The notes beneath the pieces are model-generated. The model was not told the origin of the DNA. It saw nothing but the letters and a program-made list of their open reading frames with translations, and made no database searches. The position numbers and the translations under genes were made by a program. 64,000 nucleotides of DNA, taken from Staphylococcus saprophyticus subsp. saprophyticus ATCC 15305 = NCTC 7292 (GTDB taxonomy: Bacteria > Bacillota > Bacilli > Staphylococcales > Staphylococcaceae). The DNA lies in the NCBI RefSeq assembly GCF_000010125.1, contig NC_007350.1:1178001-1242000 (forward strand), in the 5' to 3' direction. Shown piece by piece: positions 28,724 through 38,955 of this stretch (within the stretch, counting starts at the first letter, position 1; every line of letters begins with the position of its first letter).

Positions 28724-29251
28724 ATGGGTATGATAAAGCACTATTTTATGCCAAACGAATATGTACAATCTATTTTTCAAATTGATATAGAAAAACTCGC
28801 AAATTCAGGCGTAAAAGGTATAATTACAGATTTAGATAACACACTTGTAGGATGGGATGTAGCTGATCCAACAGAAGCAGTAAAAGAATGGTTCGATAGA
28901 GCAAAAGAACTCGGCATAACTGTAACAATTGTTTCAAATAACAACGAACAACGCGTAGGCAATTTTTCAAAATCATTAAATGTGGACTATATATTTAAAG
29001 CAAAAAAACCCAGAGGTCGCGCCTTTAATCAAGCATCTAAATTAATGAATTTGAATCCAGAAGAAATAGTTGTCATTGGAGACCAAATGCTAACAGATGT
29101 GTTTGGCGGAAATAGACGCGGATTATTCACAATTATGGTTGTCCCAGTGAAAAAAACAGATGGATTTATAACGAAGTTTAATCGCATGATTGAACGTAGA
29201 TTACTACAGCATTTTAGAAAAAAAGGTTATATTAAATGGGAGGAAAATTGA
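28724..29251 (+). CDS. YqeG-family HAD phosphatase
   Basis: HAD IIIA-type phosphatase of 175 residues. The nucleophile motif is TDLDNTLVGWD, motif II VSNNNEQR and motif IV GDQMLTDVFGGNRRG. The substrate is unknown. AAAAGGTG precedes the ATG. It is joined to yqeH without a gap. Confidence 0.92.
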   Translation: MGMIKHYFMPNEYVQSIFQIDIEKLANSGVKGIITDLDNTLVGWDVADPTEAVKEWFDRAKELGITVTIVSNNNEQRVGNFSKSLNVDYIFKAKKPRGRAFNQASKLMNLNPEEIVVIGDQMLTDVFGGNRRGLFTIMVVPVKKTDGFITKFNRMIERRLLQHFRKKGYIKWEEN

Positions 29252-30358
29252 TTGGCAGAAACTGAGATATTAAAATGTATCGGTTGTGGCGCACCCTTAC
29301 AATCTGAAGATTTAGATGCGCCTGGATATGTTCCAGAAAGTAGTCTTTATAAAGAAGACGTTATTTGTAAAAGATGCTTTAGGTTAAAAAATTACAACGA
29401 AGTGCAAGATGTAGGCTTGGATAGTGAAGATTTTTTAAATTTACTTAATGGCTTAGCAGACAAAAAAGGTATTGTTGTAAATGTTGTGGATGTTTTTGAC
29501 TTTGAAGGATCTTTTATTAATGCAATCAAACGCATTGTTGGAAATAAACAAATCATTTTAGTAGGTAATAAACTAGACTTATTACCGAAACAAATTAATA
29601 AACGCCGTGTAAAAGAATGGTTGAAGAAAACAGCGAGAAAATACGGCTTAGATGCAGAAGATGTCATTTTAATTTCTGCTGAAAAAAATGAGGGTATCGA
29701 AGATTTATTGAATGCTATTAATACTTTGAGAAATAATGACGATGTCTATATTGTAGGGACTACAAATGTAGGTAAATCTACACTGATTAATAAATTGATA
29801 GAGCGCAGTGTGGGTGAAAAGAATGTAGTTACCACTTCTCGATTCCCTGGTACAACTTTAGATATGATTGATATACCACTTGATGACACTTCGTTCATGT
29901 ATGATACACCTGGTGTGATTCAAGAACATCAAATGACGCATTACGTAACGGAAAAAGAATTAAAAACAATTATGCCTAAAAAAGAGGTTAAACAACGTGT
30001 ATATCAATTAAATGAAGGACAAACATTATTTTTCGGTGGTTTAGCACGTATTGATTATATAAGTGGTGGTAAACGACCATTAGTATGTTATTTTTCAAAT
30101 GATCTTAATATCCATAGAACTAAAACGGAAAATGCAAATGAATTGTGGCGTAATCAATTAGGGGATGTATTGTCGCCCCCTAATAACCCAGATCATTTTG
30201 ATTTGCAAAATGTTAAAGCCGTACGTCTAGAAACAGGTAAAGAAAAGCGTGATGTTATGATTTCTGGATTAGGTTTTATTACCATTGATGAAGGTGCTAA
30301 AATCATTGTTCGTGTACCTAAAAATGTCGATGTCGTATTACGAAATTCTATAATGTAA
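29252..30358 (+). CDS. yqeH: Circularly permuted ribosome biogenesis GTPase YqeH
   Basis: GTPase needed for 30S subunit assembly. The N-terminal zinc finger (C9-x2-C12 and CKRC at about 38-41) precedes a permuted G domain in which NKLD comes before the P-loop GTTNVGKST, and then DTPG. Length 368. TTG start directly after the yqeG stop, with GGGAGGAAAA upstream. Confidence 0.95.
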   Translation: MAETEILKCIGCGAPLQSEDLDAPGYVPESSLYKEDVICKRCFRLKNYNEVQDVGLDSEDFLNLLNGLADKKGIVVNVVDVFDFEGSFINAIKRIVGNKQIILVGNKLDLLPKQINKRRVKEWLKKTARKYGLDAEDVILISAEKNEGIEDLLNAINTLRNNDDVYIVGTTNVGKSTLINKLIERSVGEKNVVTTSRFPGTTLDMIDIPLDDTSFMYDTPGVIQEHQMTHYVTEKELKTIMPKKEVKQRVYQLNEGQTLFFGGLARIDYISGGKRPLVCYFSNDLNIHRTKTENANELWRNQLGDVLSPPNNPDHFDLQNVKAVRLETGKEKRDVMISGLGFITIDEGAKIIVRVPKNVDVVLRNSIM

Positions 30359-30370
30359 GGCGGGTTTAAT

Positions 30371-31168
30371 GTGAAGTACGCAGTGATAGGCAATCCTATT
30401 GATCACTCTTTATCACCAGTTATGCATAATGCAAATTTTGCAGCTTTAAATGATTTATCATCTTATGAAGCGATTAATATTAGAAACGAAGACTTTCATC
30501 GTATCAAAGAGATAATTAATGACAAAGCACTTTCTGGATTTAACGTTACAATACCACATAAAGAGCGTATTATACCCTATCTGGATGAAATCGATGAACA
30601 ATCAAAAACAGTTGGAGCAGTTAATACGGTGAAAATTGTGGACGGTAAATGGATTGGTTACAATACGGATGGTATTGGATATGTAACAGGTTTAAGACAA
30701 GTATATCCAGATTTAGAAGATGCATATATATTAATTTTAGGCGCTGGTGGTGCGAGTAAAGGGCTCGCTAATGAACTAAAAAAATTCGTTAGACCCAAAC
30801 TTACAGTAGCCAATAGATCTATGGATCGATTTGAAAGTTGGCAATTAGAAGTGAATAAAATTAGTTTACAAGAAGCTGAAGCAGCATTATCAGAATTTGA
30901 TATTATTATCAATACAACGCCAGCAGGTATGAATCAAAATAAAGAGGTTATTATTAACCTTGATAATTTGGATAGTCACACGTTAGTGAGTGATATCGTT
31001 TATGTACCATTTAAGACACCTATTTTAGAAATTGCAGAAGCTAAAGGAAATCCTATTCATAATGGATTAGATATGTTCGTATACCAAGGTGCTGAAAGTT
31101 ATAGAATTTGGACAGGTGAATTACCACAAATTCAAATAATGAAAGACACTGTTTTAAAATATTTATAA
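30371..31168 (+). CDS. aroE: Shikimate dehydrogenase (NADP+)
   Basis: Reduces 3-dehydroshikimate in aromatic amino acid synthesis. The shikimate site [13 protein letters not shown] lies at residues 7-19, the catalytic Lys is in NVTIPHKE, and NAD(P) binding is by LGAGGASKG. Length 265. GTG start after AAGGCGGG. It sits inside the yqe operon, between two ribosome assembly genes. Confidence 0.96.
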
Positions 31169-31182
31169 AAGGAGATTGAATT

Positions 31183-32619
<1,437 letters not shown>

Positions 32620-32973
32620 ATGAAATCAGATCAATTATTAAAATTAGCTGTGGAAGCAACTGAGAATAAAAAAGCAGAAGATATTATTTCTTTAAATATG
32701 CAAGGTATTAGTGATATGACAGACTATTTTGTGGTTTGCCACGGAAATAATGAAAAACAAGTTCAGTCTATCGCACGTGCAGTCAAAGATGCAGCTAATG
32801 AAGCGGAAATTGAAGTTAAACGAATGGAAGGCTTTAATGATGCGAGATGGATTCTTATTGATTTGGCAAATGTAGTCGTACACGTATTCCATAAAGATGA
32901 AAGAGATTATTATAATATTGAAAAACTGTATAGAGATGCACCTCTTGAATCATACAGACAGGCTGTTTATTAA
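32620..32973 (+). CDS. rsfS: Ribosomal silencing factor RsfS
   Basis: 117 residues. It binds uL14 on the large subunit and blocks subunit joining in slow growth. Family motifs are EDIISLNMQGISDMTDYFVVCHG and FHKDERDYYNIEKLY. It abuts the yqeK stop and is followed two bases later by a methyltransferase gene. Confidence 0.95.
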   Translation: MKSDQLLKLAVEATENKKAEDIISLNMQGISDMTDYFVVCHGNNEKQVQSIARAVKDAANEAEIEVKRMEGFNDARWILIDLANVVVHVFHKDERDYYNIEKLYRDAPLESYRQAVY

Positions 32974-32975
32974 AA

Positions 32976-33692
32976 ATGGCACAATATGAAGAAATGAGCT
33001 TGTTTTATGATCAGCTAACCTTAGATCAACCGTATGAAGATTGGCTAAGCATTGTTAATCATTTTGCAGGTAAAAAGCATTCTATTTTAGATATTGGTTG
33101 TGGAACCGGTAGTTTAACATCGCTGTTCACTGAATTTGAGCAAGTGACAGGAATGGATCTTAGTGTTGATATGTTAGCTATAGCTGCTCAAAAATCTAAT
33201 GTTGTTAATTGGATTGAAGCAGATATGACTGATTTTGAGCTTGAACAACATTTTGATGTCATTACAATATTTTGTGATTCTTTGAATTATTTACCTGAAA
33301 GAGAAAATGTTTCAGATACATTTAAAAATGTTTATCGACATTTATCTCAAGATGGTGTCTTTATGTTTGATGTTCACACAGCTTATAAAATGAATACATT
33401 GTTTAATAATCAAAGTTATATTGACGAATCCGAAGATGTTTTCTTAGGGTGGGAAGCTGTCCAAGGCGAAGAACCTCTGAGTGTTTGGCACGATATGTCG
33501 TTTTTTATTAAACAAGATAGTACGCATTATACTAGGTTTGATGAATCACATTATCAGCAAACTTATACTGAAAATGAATATACAGCGATGTTAAAAGAAG
33601 TAGGTTTTAACCATATACAGACTTTTGTTGACTTTGACATAAACAATCACACTGAAAATGGTTATAGATTATTTTTCATAGCTAAAAAATAA
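32976..33692 (+). CDS. Class I SAM-dependent methyltransferase (YqeM-like)
   Basis: 238 residues. SAM motif I is ILDIGCGTGSLTSLF at about residues 39-53, and the acidic MDLS follows. The substrate is unknown. This is the last gene of the mtnN-to-methyltransferase run; the hairpin seven bases after its stop looks like a terminator. Confidence 0.9.
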   Translation: MAQYEEMSLFYDQLTLDQPYEDWLSIVNHFAGKKHSILDIGCGTGSLTSLFTEFEQVTGMDLSVDMLAIAAQKSNVVNWIEADMTDFELEQHFDVITIFCDSLNYLPERENVSDTFKNVYRHLSQDGVFMFDVHTAYKMNTLFNNQSYIDESEDVFLGWEAVQGEEPLSVWHDMSFFIKQDSTHYTRFDESHYQQTYTENEYTAMLKEVGFNHIQTFVDFDINNHTENGYRLFFIAKK

Positions 33693-33696
33693 AAGT

Positions 33697-33741
33697 AAAA
33701 TCACTCCCTTATACGTGTTAAGTATAAAGGAGTGATTTTTT
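33697..33741 (+). terminator. Hairpin that is both a terminator and a cover for the comEA ribosome site
   Basis: 5' arm 33697-33714 and 3' arm 33722-33739 form 17 pairs with one mismatch and a seven-base loop, followed by T residues to 33741. The 3' arm contains the comEA Shine-Dalgarno (AAAGGAG, about 33726-33732), and the TTG start (33740) lies at the foot of the stem. Confidence 0.75.
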
Positions 33742-34462
33742 GCAATTAGACTGGTCAAAATGGAAAGTAATTTTTGAGAAAAATAAATTAGTGATCATAG
33801 TTGGATGCGCGTTAGTACTATTGCTTGCTATTTGTTGTTATAAATTTTTAAATGTCAGCAATACAGATGACAACAGCAATGCAAACTTAAGTACAAATGA
33901 TGATTCCACATTAATTAATGAACAAAGTACCAATAGTAAAACAATTGCTACTAATAATGATAATGCAAAATCAGTAAAAAATGATAAAAAGGGTAGCTTT
34001 ATTTTTGTTGATATTAAAGGTGCTGTACAGCATCCTGATATTTATAAGATGAAAGATACGGATAGGGTTAAGCAATTAGTGGACAAAGCAATTTTATTAA
34101 AAGATGCTGATCTTTCAAGTGTGAATTTAGCTGAAAAATTACAAGACCAGAAAGTCATTTATATTCCGAAAATTGGTGACAAAGATCAAAAAGACATTAA
34201 TATGAATCATTTTGCTTTAAAGAATAACCACACAGAAGATAGTAAAAAAGGTAATAGTACAATAAACTCAGAACAAATAAATATTAATGATGCAACAGAA
34301 TCTCAGTTATTAACGATAAATGGGATTGGACCGACTAAAGCTAAGGCTATTATAGAATATAGACAACAACATGGCCCTTTTGAGTCTGTAGAGCAATTAA
34401 AAGACGTAAATGGTATTGGAGCTAAGACTTTAGAAAAAATCGGTTCAAAGCTGACTATATAA
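33740..34462 (+). CDS. comEA: Late competence DNA receptor ComEA
   Basis: Surface double-stranded DNA receptor for transformation. One N-terminal membrane anchor (about residues 15-35), an Asn/Ser/Thr-rich linker to about 85, an SLBB domain (FIFVDIKGAVQHPDIYKM) and a C-terminal helix-hairpin-helix pair (INGIGPTKAKAIIEY, VNGIGAKTLEKIG). Length 240. TTG start; the ribosome site is buried in the preceding hairpin. comEB begins 80 bases later and has a TATAAT of its own (34515-34520). Confidence 0.92.
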   Translation: MQLDWSKWKVIFEKNKLVIIVGCALVLLLAICCYKFLNVSNTDDNSNANLSTNDDSTLINEQSTNSKTIATNNDNAKSVKNDKKGSFIFVDIKGAVQHPDIYKMKDTDRVKQLVDKAILLKDADLSSVNLAEKLQDQKVIYIPKIGDKDQKDINMNHFALKNNHTEDSKKGNSTINSEQININDATESQLLTINGIGPTKAKAIIEYRQQHGPFESVEQLKDVNGIGAKTLEKIGSKLTI

Positions 34463-34542
34463 CTTTTAGTTGCATTATGGTTCAATTCAAATTAATCTAT
34501 AATTAATCAAAAAATATAATACATATATGGAGGTAAATCATC

Positions 34543-35004
34543 ATGGATCGTATCAAATGGGAAGAATACTTTATGGCTCAAAGTCATCTTTTGGCTTTGC
34601 GTTCTACGTGTGAACGTTTGTCAGTTGGTGCTACTATAGTGAAAGATAATAGAATCATTGCAGGGGGCTATAACGGTTCGGTTTCAGGTGAAGTTCATTG
34701 TATTGATGAAGGGTGTTTATTAGAGGATGGCCATTGTATCAGAACAATACACGCTGAGATGAACGCTTTACTTCAATGTGCTAAACAAGGTGTTTCTACA
34801 GATGGCGCTACAATCTATGTTACTCATTTCCCTTGTTTGAACTGTACAAAATCAATCATACAATCTGGTATTGATACAATATATTATGCCGAAGATTATC
34901 ATAACCATACATATGCATTGGAGTTATTGAAACAAGCAGGTATTGAGTATAAAAAAATTTCATTTGATCAAGAGCATGTAGCACAATACTTATTAAATAA
35001 ATAG
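34543..35004 (+). CDS. comEB: ComE operon protein 2, dCMP deaminase family
   Basis: Zinc deaminase of 153 residues: HAEMNALLQ supplies the zinc histidine and catalytic Glu, and FPCLNCTKSI the two cysteines. In B. subtilis comEB is dispensable for transformation, and the sequence predicts dCMP deamination. TGGAGGTAA precedes the ATG. The stop (TAG 35002-35004) overlaps the open frame of comEC. Confidence 0.93.
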   Translation: MDRIKWEEYFMAQSHLLALRSTCERLSVGATIVKDNRIIAGGYNGSVSGEVHCIDEGCLLEDGHCIRTIHAEMNALLQCAKQGVSTDGATIYVTHFPCLNCTKSIIQSGIDTIYYAEDYHNHTYALELLKQAGIEYKKISFDQEHVAQYLLNK

Positions 35005-35135
35005 CCACGGTTTATTATGGCATAGCATATTTAGTTGGCATTCTTTGGCTACATCTCAAATTTCTTTCAATACTTCTTTTTATATTCCTTATATTTTTAC
35101 TTAAAATAAAGCAGTTCAAATGGCAGCAAGTTATT

Positions 35136-37217
35136 ATGATTATAATTGTTCCTTTTATAGCTTTTGGATTATTTTATAGGTATTATCATCAAACGTTAGA
35201 ATTTCAAAATGATATGTTAAGTAAATCTTTAATTGCTAATGCAAAATTTATCACTAAACCTGTCATTAGCGACAATACTCTAAGTGGTAAACTCCAAATT
35301 GATAGCGATTATTATCAATATTATTTTAAGCCGAACAGAAAAGTTAAATCTTCGGATTCGTCTGAATTATACCGACGCGATTGTAAAATCCATGGTGCTT
35401 TTAAATTTAATGGGGAAGGAATAAGTAGAAAATTATATATCAATATAAAAAGCTTCGATTTATCAAGTTGTAAGTCAATATCAATGGGTTGGATGTCTCT
35501 GGTCGATTTACATAAGCAATATATTTATAAGCGTCTTGTTACAGAACACAACGATGATCCAGGTAAAATAATTGCATTGATTACGGGAGATACTTCCAAG
35601 ATAAAAGACTATCAATTAGATCAAATTAGAGAAATTGGTATTTATCATTTACTAGCAATAAGTGGGACACATATCACAGCTTTAGTTAGTATTATTTTTT
35701 ATACTTTGACTAAAGTCAGATGTCCCTTATTTTTGATAAAAGCTATTATTTTTATTTTGTTACCCATTTATACTATTTACACTGGTATGGCTCCAAGTGC
35801 TATTCGTGCAGTGTTAGTTGCGCTTATTCTTCTATTACTTCCGAAAAAGTTGTACAAACATTCTATGAATGTTCTTTTTGGTGTTTTTATTTTAATCACA
35901 CTAATTTCTCCACAATTAATATATAATATTGGATTTCAGTTTTCATTTTTTATAACTTTTTGTATTCTTTTTGCACTCCCGATTTTAAAAGACGCTAATA
36001 TCGTCAAAAGCATGATTTTTGTCAGTGTTATAGCACAACTTTCATCTTCCATTATTAGTGCAGCCCATTTTAATCAAATCCAATGGATAGGTATCTTAGC
36101 TAATTTATTCTTTGTTCCGTTTTACACATTTATTTTATTTCCTGCCTCGTTAATTTATTTTGCTTCGCTTCATTTTCCTATTAAAGTTACAATTTTTACA
36201 AAATGCCTAAATATATTGCTCTTGATTCATGATTACTTTGTTTCTATTTTTATGAAATTCTCTACTTTAAAATGGTTCACCCCCGAATTATCTTCATTTT
36301 TTATTGCGATTGCTGTGTTTCTTATCATTGTTGCACTTATTTTATTCGTTCATAAGCATTATTTTCTTTTTTTATTGATTCTAATAAGCATATTTTTCAT
36401 TTTAACCATTTTACCGAAATCAAATGATTACAGATTAACTATGTTAAACGTGAACCAAGGAGATGCTATATTATTTGAAACGGATAAACAGGAATCTATG
36501 CTTATAGATACTGGGGGTGTATTGATTAAAAAAGGTATGAAAGACAACCACATGCTATCAAAACGAAAGATTCTGCCCACTTTAAAAAAGCATGGTTTAC
36601 CTAAAATTAATTATTTGATTATTACACACCCACATGTTGATCATATGGGAGAATTAAGCTATCTAATAGGAAAATATCAAATAGATCATATAATAATAAA
36701 TGCAAATAGCTTTAGCTTAGAACAATTAAAAGCGCTAACGTTACAATGTAAAAAACATAAGGTTAAATTATTAGATTTTAAAACTTTTAATCATATCGTA
36801 CTTAGCAAAGCAGATATTCGTTTGTTAGATGCTACAATACAAAATTCAGACGATCTAAATGAACATTCTATTATTACCTACATACAATATAATAAATATA
36901 AAATGTTATTTATGGGCGATGCTTCAAAACATAATGAATCTCTTTTACTTAATAAGTACAAACTTAATAATTTGGATGTATTAAAAGTAGGTCATCATGG
37001 AAGTAAAACAAGTTCTAGTTCTAACTTTGTCAATATAATGCATCCTAAAATCAGCTTAATTTCAGTTGGACAAAATAATAGATATAAATTACCTAGTACC
37101 GAAGTTATTACTAGATTGAAAGCAATAGGATCTAAAATATATATGACAAGTCTCTCTGGGGAAGTCACAATTACTTTATCAAATTCGATACAAATTAAAT
37201 CACAATTTGGTAAATGA
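35136..37217 (+). CDS. comEC: Competence channel ComEC/Rec2 (N-terminus uncertain)
   Basis: Membrane channel for single-stranded DNA uptake. From the first ATG it has 693 residues: an OB-like soluble domain, the competence membrane core (HLLAISGTHITALVSI) and a C-terminal metallo-beta-lactamase-like domain (LNVNQGDAILFET, THPHVDHMGEL, LKVGHHGSKTSSS). The ATG at 35136 has no ribosome site. The frame is open back to 35001 and encodes strongly hydrophobic sequence (VYYGIAYLVGILWLH and onwards) of the kind that starts other ComEC proteins. No ATG, GTG or TTG lies in that stretch. The rest of the gene is intact. Confidence 0.85.
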   Translation: MIIIVPFIAFGLFYRYYHQTLEFQNDMLSKSLIANAKFITKPVISDNTLSGKLQIDSDYYQYYFKPNRKVKSSDSSELYRRDCKIHGAFKFNGEGISRKLYINIKSFDLSSCKSISMGWMSLVDLHKQYIYKRLVTEHNDDPGKIIALITGDTSKIKDYQLDQIREIGIYHLLAISGTHITALVSIIFYTLTKVRCPLFLIKAIIFILLPIYTIYTGMAPSAIRAVLVALILLLLPKKLYKHSMNVLFGVFILITLISPQLIYNIGFQFSFFITFCILFALPILKDANIVKSMIFVSVIAQLSSSIISAAHFNQIQWIGILANLFFVPFYTFILFPASLIYFASLHFPIKVTIFTKCLNILLLIHDYFVSIFMKFSTLKWFTPELSSFFIAIAVFLIIVALILFVHKHYFLFLLILISIFFILTILPKSNDYRLTMLNVNQGDAILFETDKQESMLIDTGGVLIKKGMKDNHMLSKRKILPTLKKHGLPKINYLIITHPHVDHMGELSYLIGKYQIDHIIINANSFSLEQLKALTLQCKKHKVKLLDFKTFNHIVLSKADIRLLDATIQNSDDLNEHSIITYIQYNKYKMLFMGDASKHNESLLLNKYKLNNLDVLKVGHHGSKTSSSSNFVNIMHPKISLISVGQNNRYKLPSTEVITRLKAIGSKIYMTSLSGEVTITLSNSIQIKSQFGK

Positions 37218-37243
37218 TTTGGGTAGAGAGAACAAATACTGCG

Positions 37244-37252
37244 TGATATAAT
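37244..37252 (+). promoter_or_regulatory. Extended -10 promoter for holA
   Basis: TGATATAAT (TATAAT 37247-37252) lies in the 71-base space between comEC and holA. Confidence 0.5.
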
Positions 37253-37288
37253 AATTTAATGTGTAATAGAGATGAAAGGGTGCTATAT

Positions 37289-38263
37289 ATGAGCAATAAT
37301 ATAATAACAATTTACGGAGAAGTACCTGAACTTATAGAAAAAAAGTCAGCAGAAGAAATAAATAACTATTTAAATGCACCTAAAGATGATTTTAATTTCG
37401 TAAAATATAATTTATACGAACATGATTTGGCACCCGTAATAGAAGAATCATTGACCATGCCTTTTTTCTCTGATAAAAAAGTAGTACTTGTTCAAAATGC
37501 ATACCTATTCACTGGTGAAAAACCTCCTAAAGATTTGAATCATAACATAGATCAACTCATTGAATTTATTGAAAAATATGATGGAGATACGTTGATTATT
37601 TTTGAGGTATATCATAGTAAATTAGATGAGCGTAAGAAATTGGTGAAAACATTAAAAAAGAATGCCCAATTAAAAAAAATAGAGCAAATGTCAGAAGAAG
37701 AAATTATGCAGTGGATGAAAAAAGAGCTTCATGAAAATTTTAAAGATATCAAACAAGATGCACTTGACCTATTTATAGAATTAACAGGCGTTAATTTTAA
37801 TATTGTTAAACAAGAACTCGAAAAATTAATCCTTTTCTTAGGTGACAGATCAACAATTAATAAACAAGATGTGTACCAAATTGTTAATAGAAGTTTAGAA
37901 CAAAATGTGTTTTTACTAACAGATTATATTCAAAAAAATAAAAAATCAAATGCAATTCAATTGGTTAATGATCTGATTGCAATGAAAGAAGAACCAATTA
38001 AGTTATTAGCATTAATTACCAGTAATTATCGACTTTTTTATCAGTCTAAAATATTAAGTCAAAAGGGTTATAGTGGTCAACAAATTGCCAAGACAATAAA
38101 TGTACACCCATACAGAGTAAAATTAGCGCTTAATCAAGCAAGAAACTACCAACTTGAAAATTTGCTAAATATTATAGATTCCTGTGCTGAGACGGATTAT
38201 AAATTAAAATCATCTTATATGGATAAACATCTCATATTAGAGTTATTTATTTTATCGCTGTAG
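37289..38263 (+). CDS. holA: DNA polymerase III delta subunit
   Basis: Clamp-loader subunit that opens the beta sliding clamp. 324 residues from ATG 37289 (MSNNIITIYGEVPELIEKK), which has AAAGGG upstream; the earlier ATG at 37259 is rejected. The degenerate AAA+ fold lacks a Walker A motif, as normal for delta. The family segments ALITSNYRLFYQ and HPYRVKLALNQAR are present. It is convergent with rpsT. Confidence 0.93.
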   Translation: MSNNIITIYGEVPELIEKKSAEEINNYLNAPKDDFNFVKYNLYEHDLAPVIEESLTMPFFSDKKVVLVQNAYLFTGEKPPKDLNHNIDQLIEFIEKYDGDTLIIFEVYHSKLDERKKLVKTLKKNAQLKKIEQMSEEEIMQWMKKELHENFKDIKQDALDLFIELTGVNFNIVKQELEKLILFLGDRSTINKQDVYQIVNRSLEQNVFLLTDYIQKNKKSNAIQLVNDLIAMKEEPIKLLALITSNYRLFYQSKILSQKGYSGQQIAKTINVHPYRVKLALNQARNYQLENLLNIIDSCAETDYKLKSSYMDKHLILELFILSL

Positions 38264-38343
38264 TTTTAAACAAAGCAATATTATCCCGCTGTGCATACAT
38301 TAAATTGGGAGTATTTTAAAAGGATACTTATTTAAAAAAAGAT

Positions 38344-38375
38344 ATAAAAAAAGTTCAAGCAATTGCTTGAACTTT
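38344..38375 (-). terminator. Terminator of rpsT
   Basis: The 26-base palindrome at 38350-38375 (stem GTTCAAGC / GCTTGAAC) has an A-run to its left, giving a U-tract on the minus strand. It may also slow rightward transcripts from holA. Confidence 0.85.
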
Positions 38376-38379
38376 AATA

Positions 38380-38631
38380 TTATTTAGCAGCTGTCATTAA
38401 TGATGACTTAATACGAGCAGCTTTGTTGTCGTGGATTAAGTTGCGTTGTGCAGCTTTATCTACTTTTTTCAAAGCAAAACTCAATAAGTCAGCTTTGTTA
38501 TCAGCATTTGATTCTAAAGCTGAATGAGCTCTTTTAACTGCTGTACGCATTTCATTTTTTTGAGAAATATTACGTTCTTCAGCAGTATGTGTTGTATTAA
38601 CACGTTTAATTGCAGATTTGATGTTTGGCAT
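38380..38631 (-). CDS. rpsT: 30S ribosomal protein S20
   Basis: 83 residues, MPNIKSAIKRVNTTHTAEER, and an Ala/Lys-rich helical body typical of bS20. The start at 38631 is chosen because AGGAGGTG lies just upstream; the GTG at 38640 overlaps that site. Single gene, divergent from lepA. Confidence 0.96.
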   Translation of the reverse strand: MPNIKSAIKRVNTTHTAEERNISQKNEMRTAVKRAHSALESNADNKADLLSFALKKVDKAAQRNLIHDNKAARIKSSLMTAAK

Positions 38632-38758
38632 GTGTGTCACCTCCTAAAAGTGATCTTCGCTATCAAAATGAATTTGATTACAACAAGAAATATTTTATCA
38701 AAACAAGCGACTTTCTGCAATCATTTATTTATGAGCCGCCCGTAAATTCAATATAAAT

Positions 38759-38767
38759 GATATAATA
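38759..38767 (+). promoter_or_regulatory. Extended -10 element in the rpsT-lepA spacer
   Basis: TGATATAAT (TATAAT 38762-38767), the same nine bases as at the pxp and holA promoters; it faces lepA. Confidence 0.45.
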
Positions 38768-38868
38768 ATGTATAAAGTTATGAAACACTTATTCTATAAA
38801 ATATTCTGATAAAGTGTTAACAAGTGAATTAATATTTTGAATTATTATAAACTAATGGCTTTGCAAGT

Positions 38869-38897
38869 TTGCAATTAACTTGTAAAAACGTTATTAT
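38869..38897 (+). promoter_or_regulatory. Promoter of lepA
   Basis: TTGCAA (38869-38874), a 17-base spacer and TATTAT (38892-38897), about 58 bases before lepA. The rest of the 324-base rpsT-lepA spacer is AT-rich without other recognisable elements. Confidence 0.6.
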
Positions 38898-38955
38898 ATC
38901 AAAGAATGTCATACATACAAACGGGCTAGAATTATGAAAGTGAGAAGGATAATAC

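Noticed and set aside
38524..38745. 73-codon + strand frame across rpsT and its leader
   Set aside because: Antisense to rpsT; its composition and lack of a ribosome site indicate a shadow.
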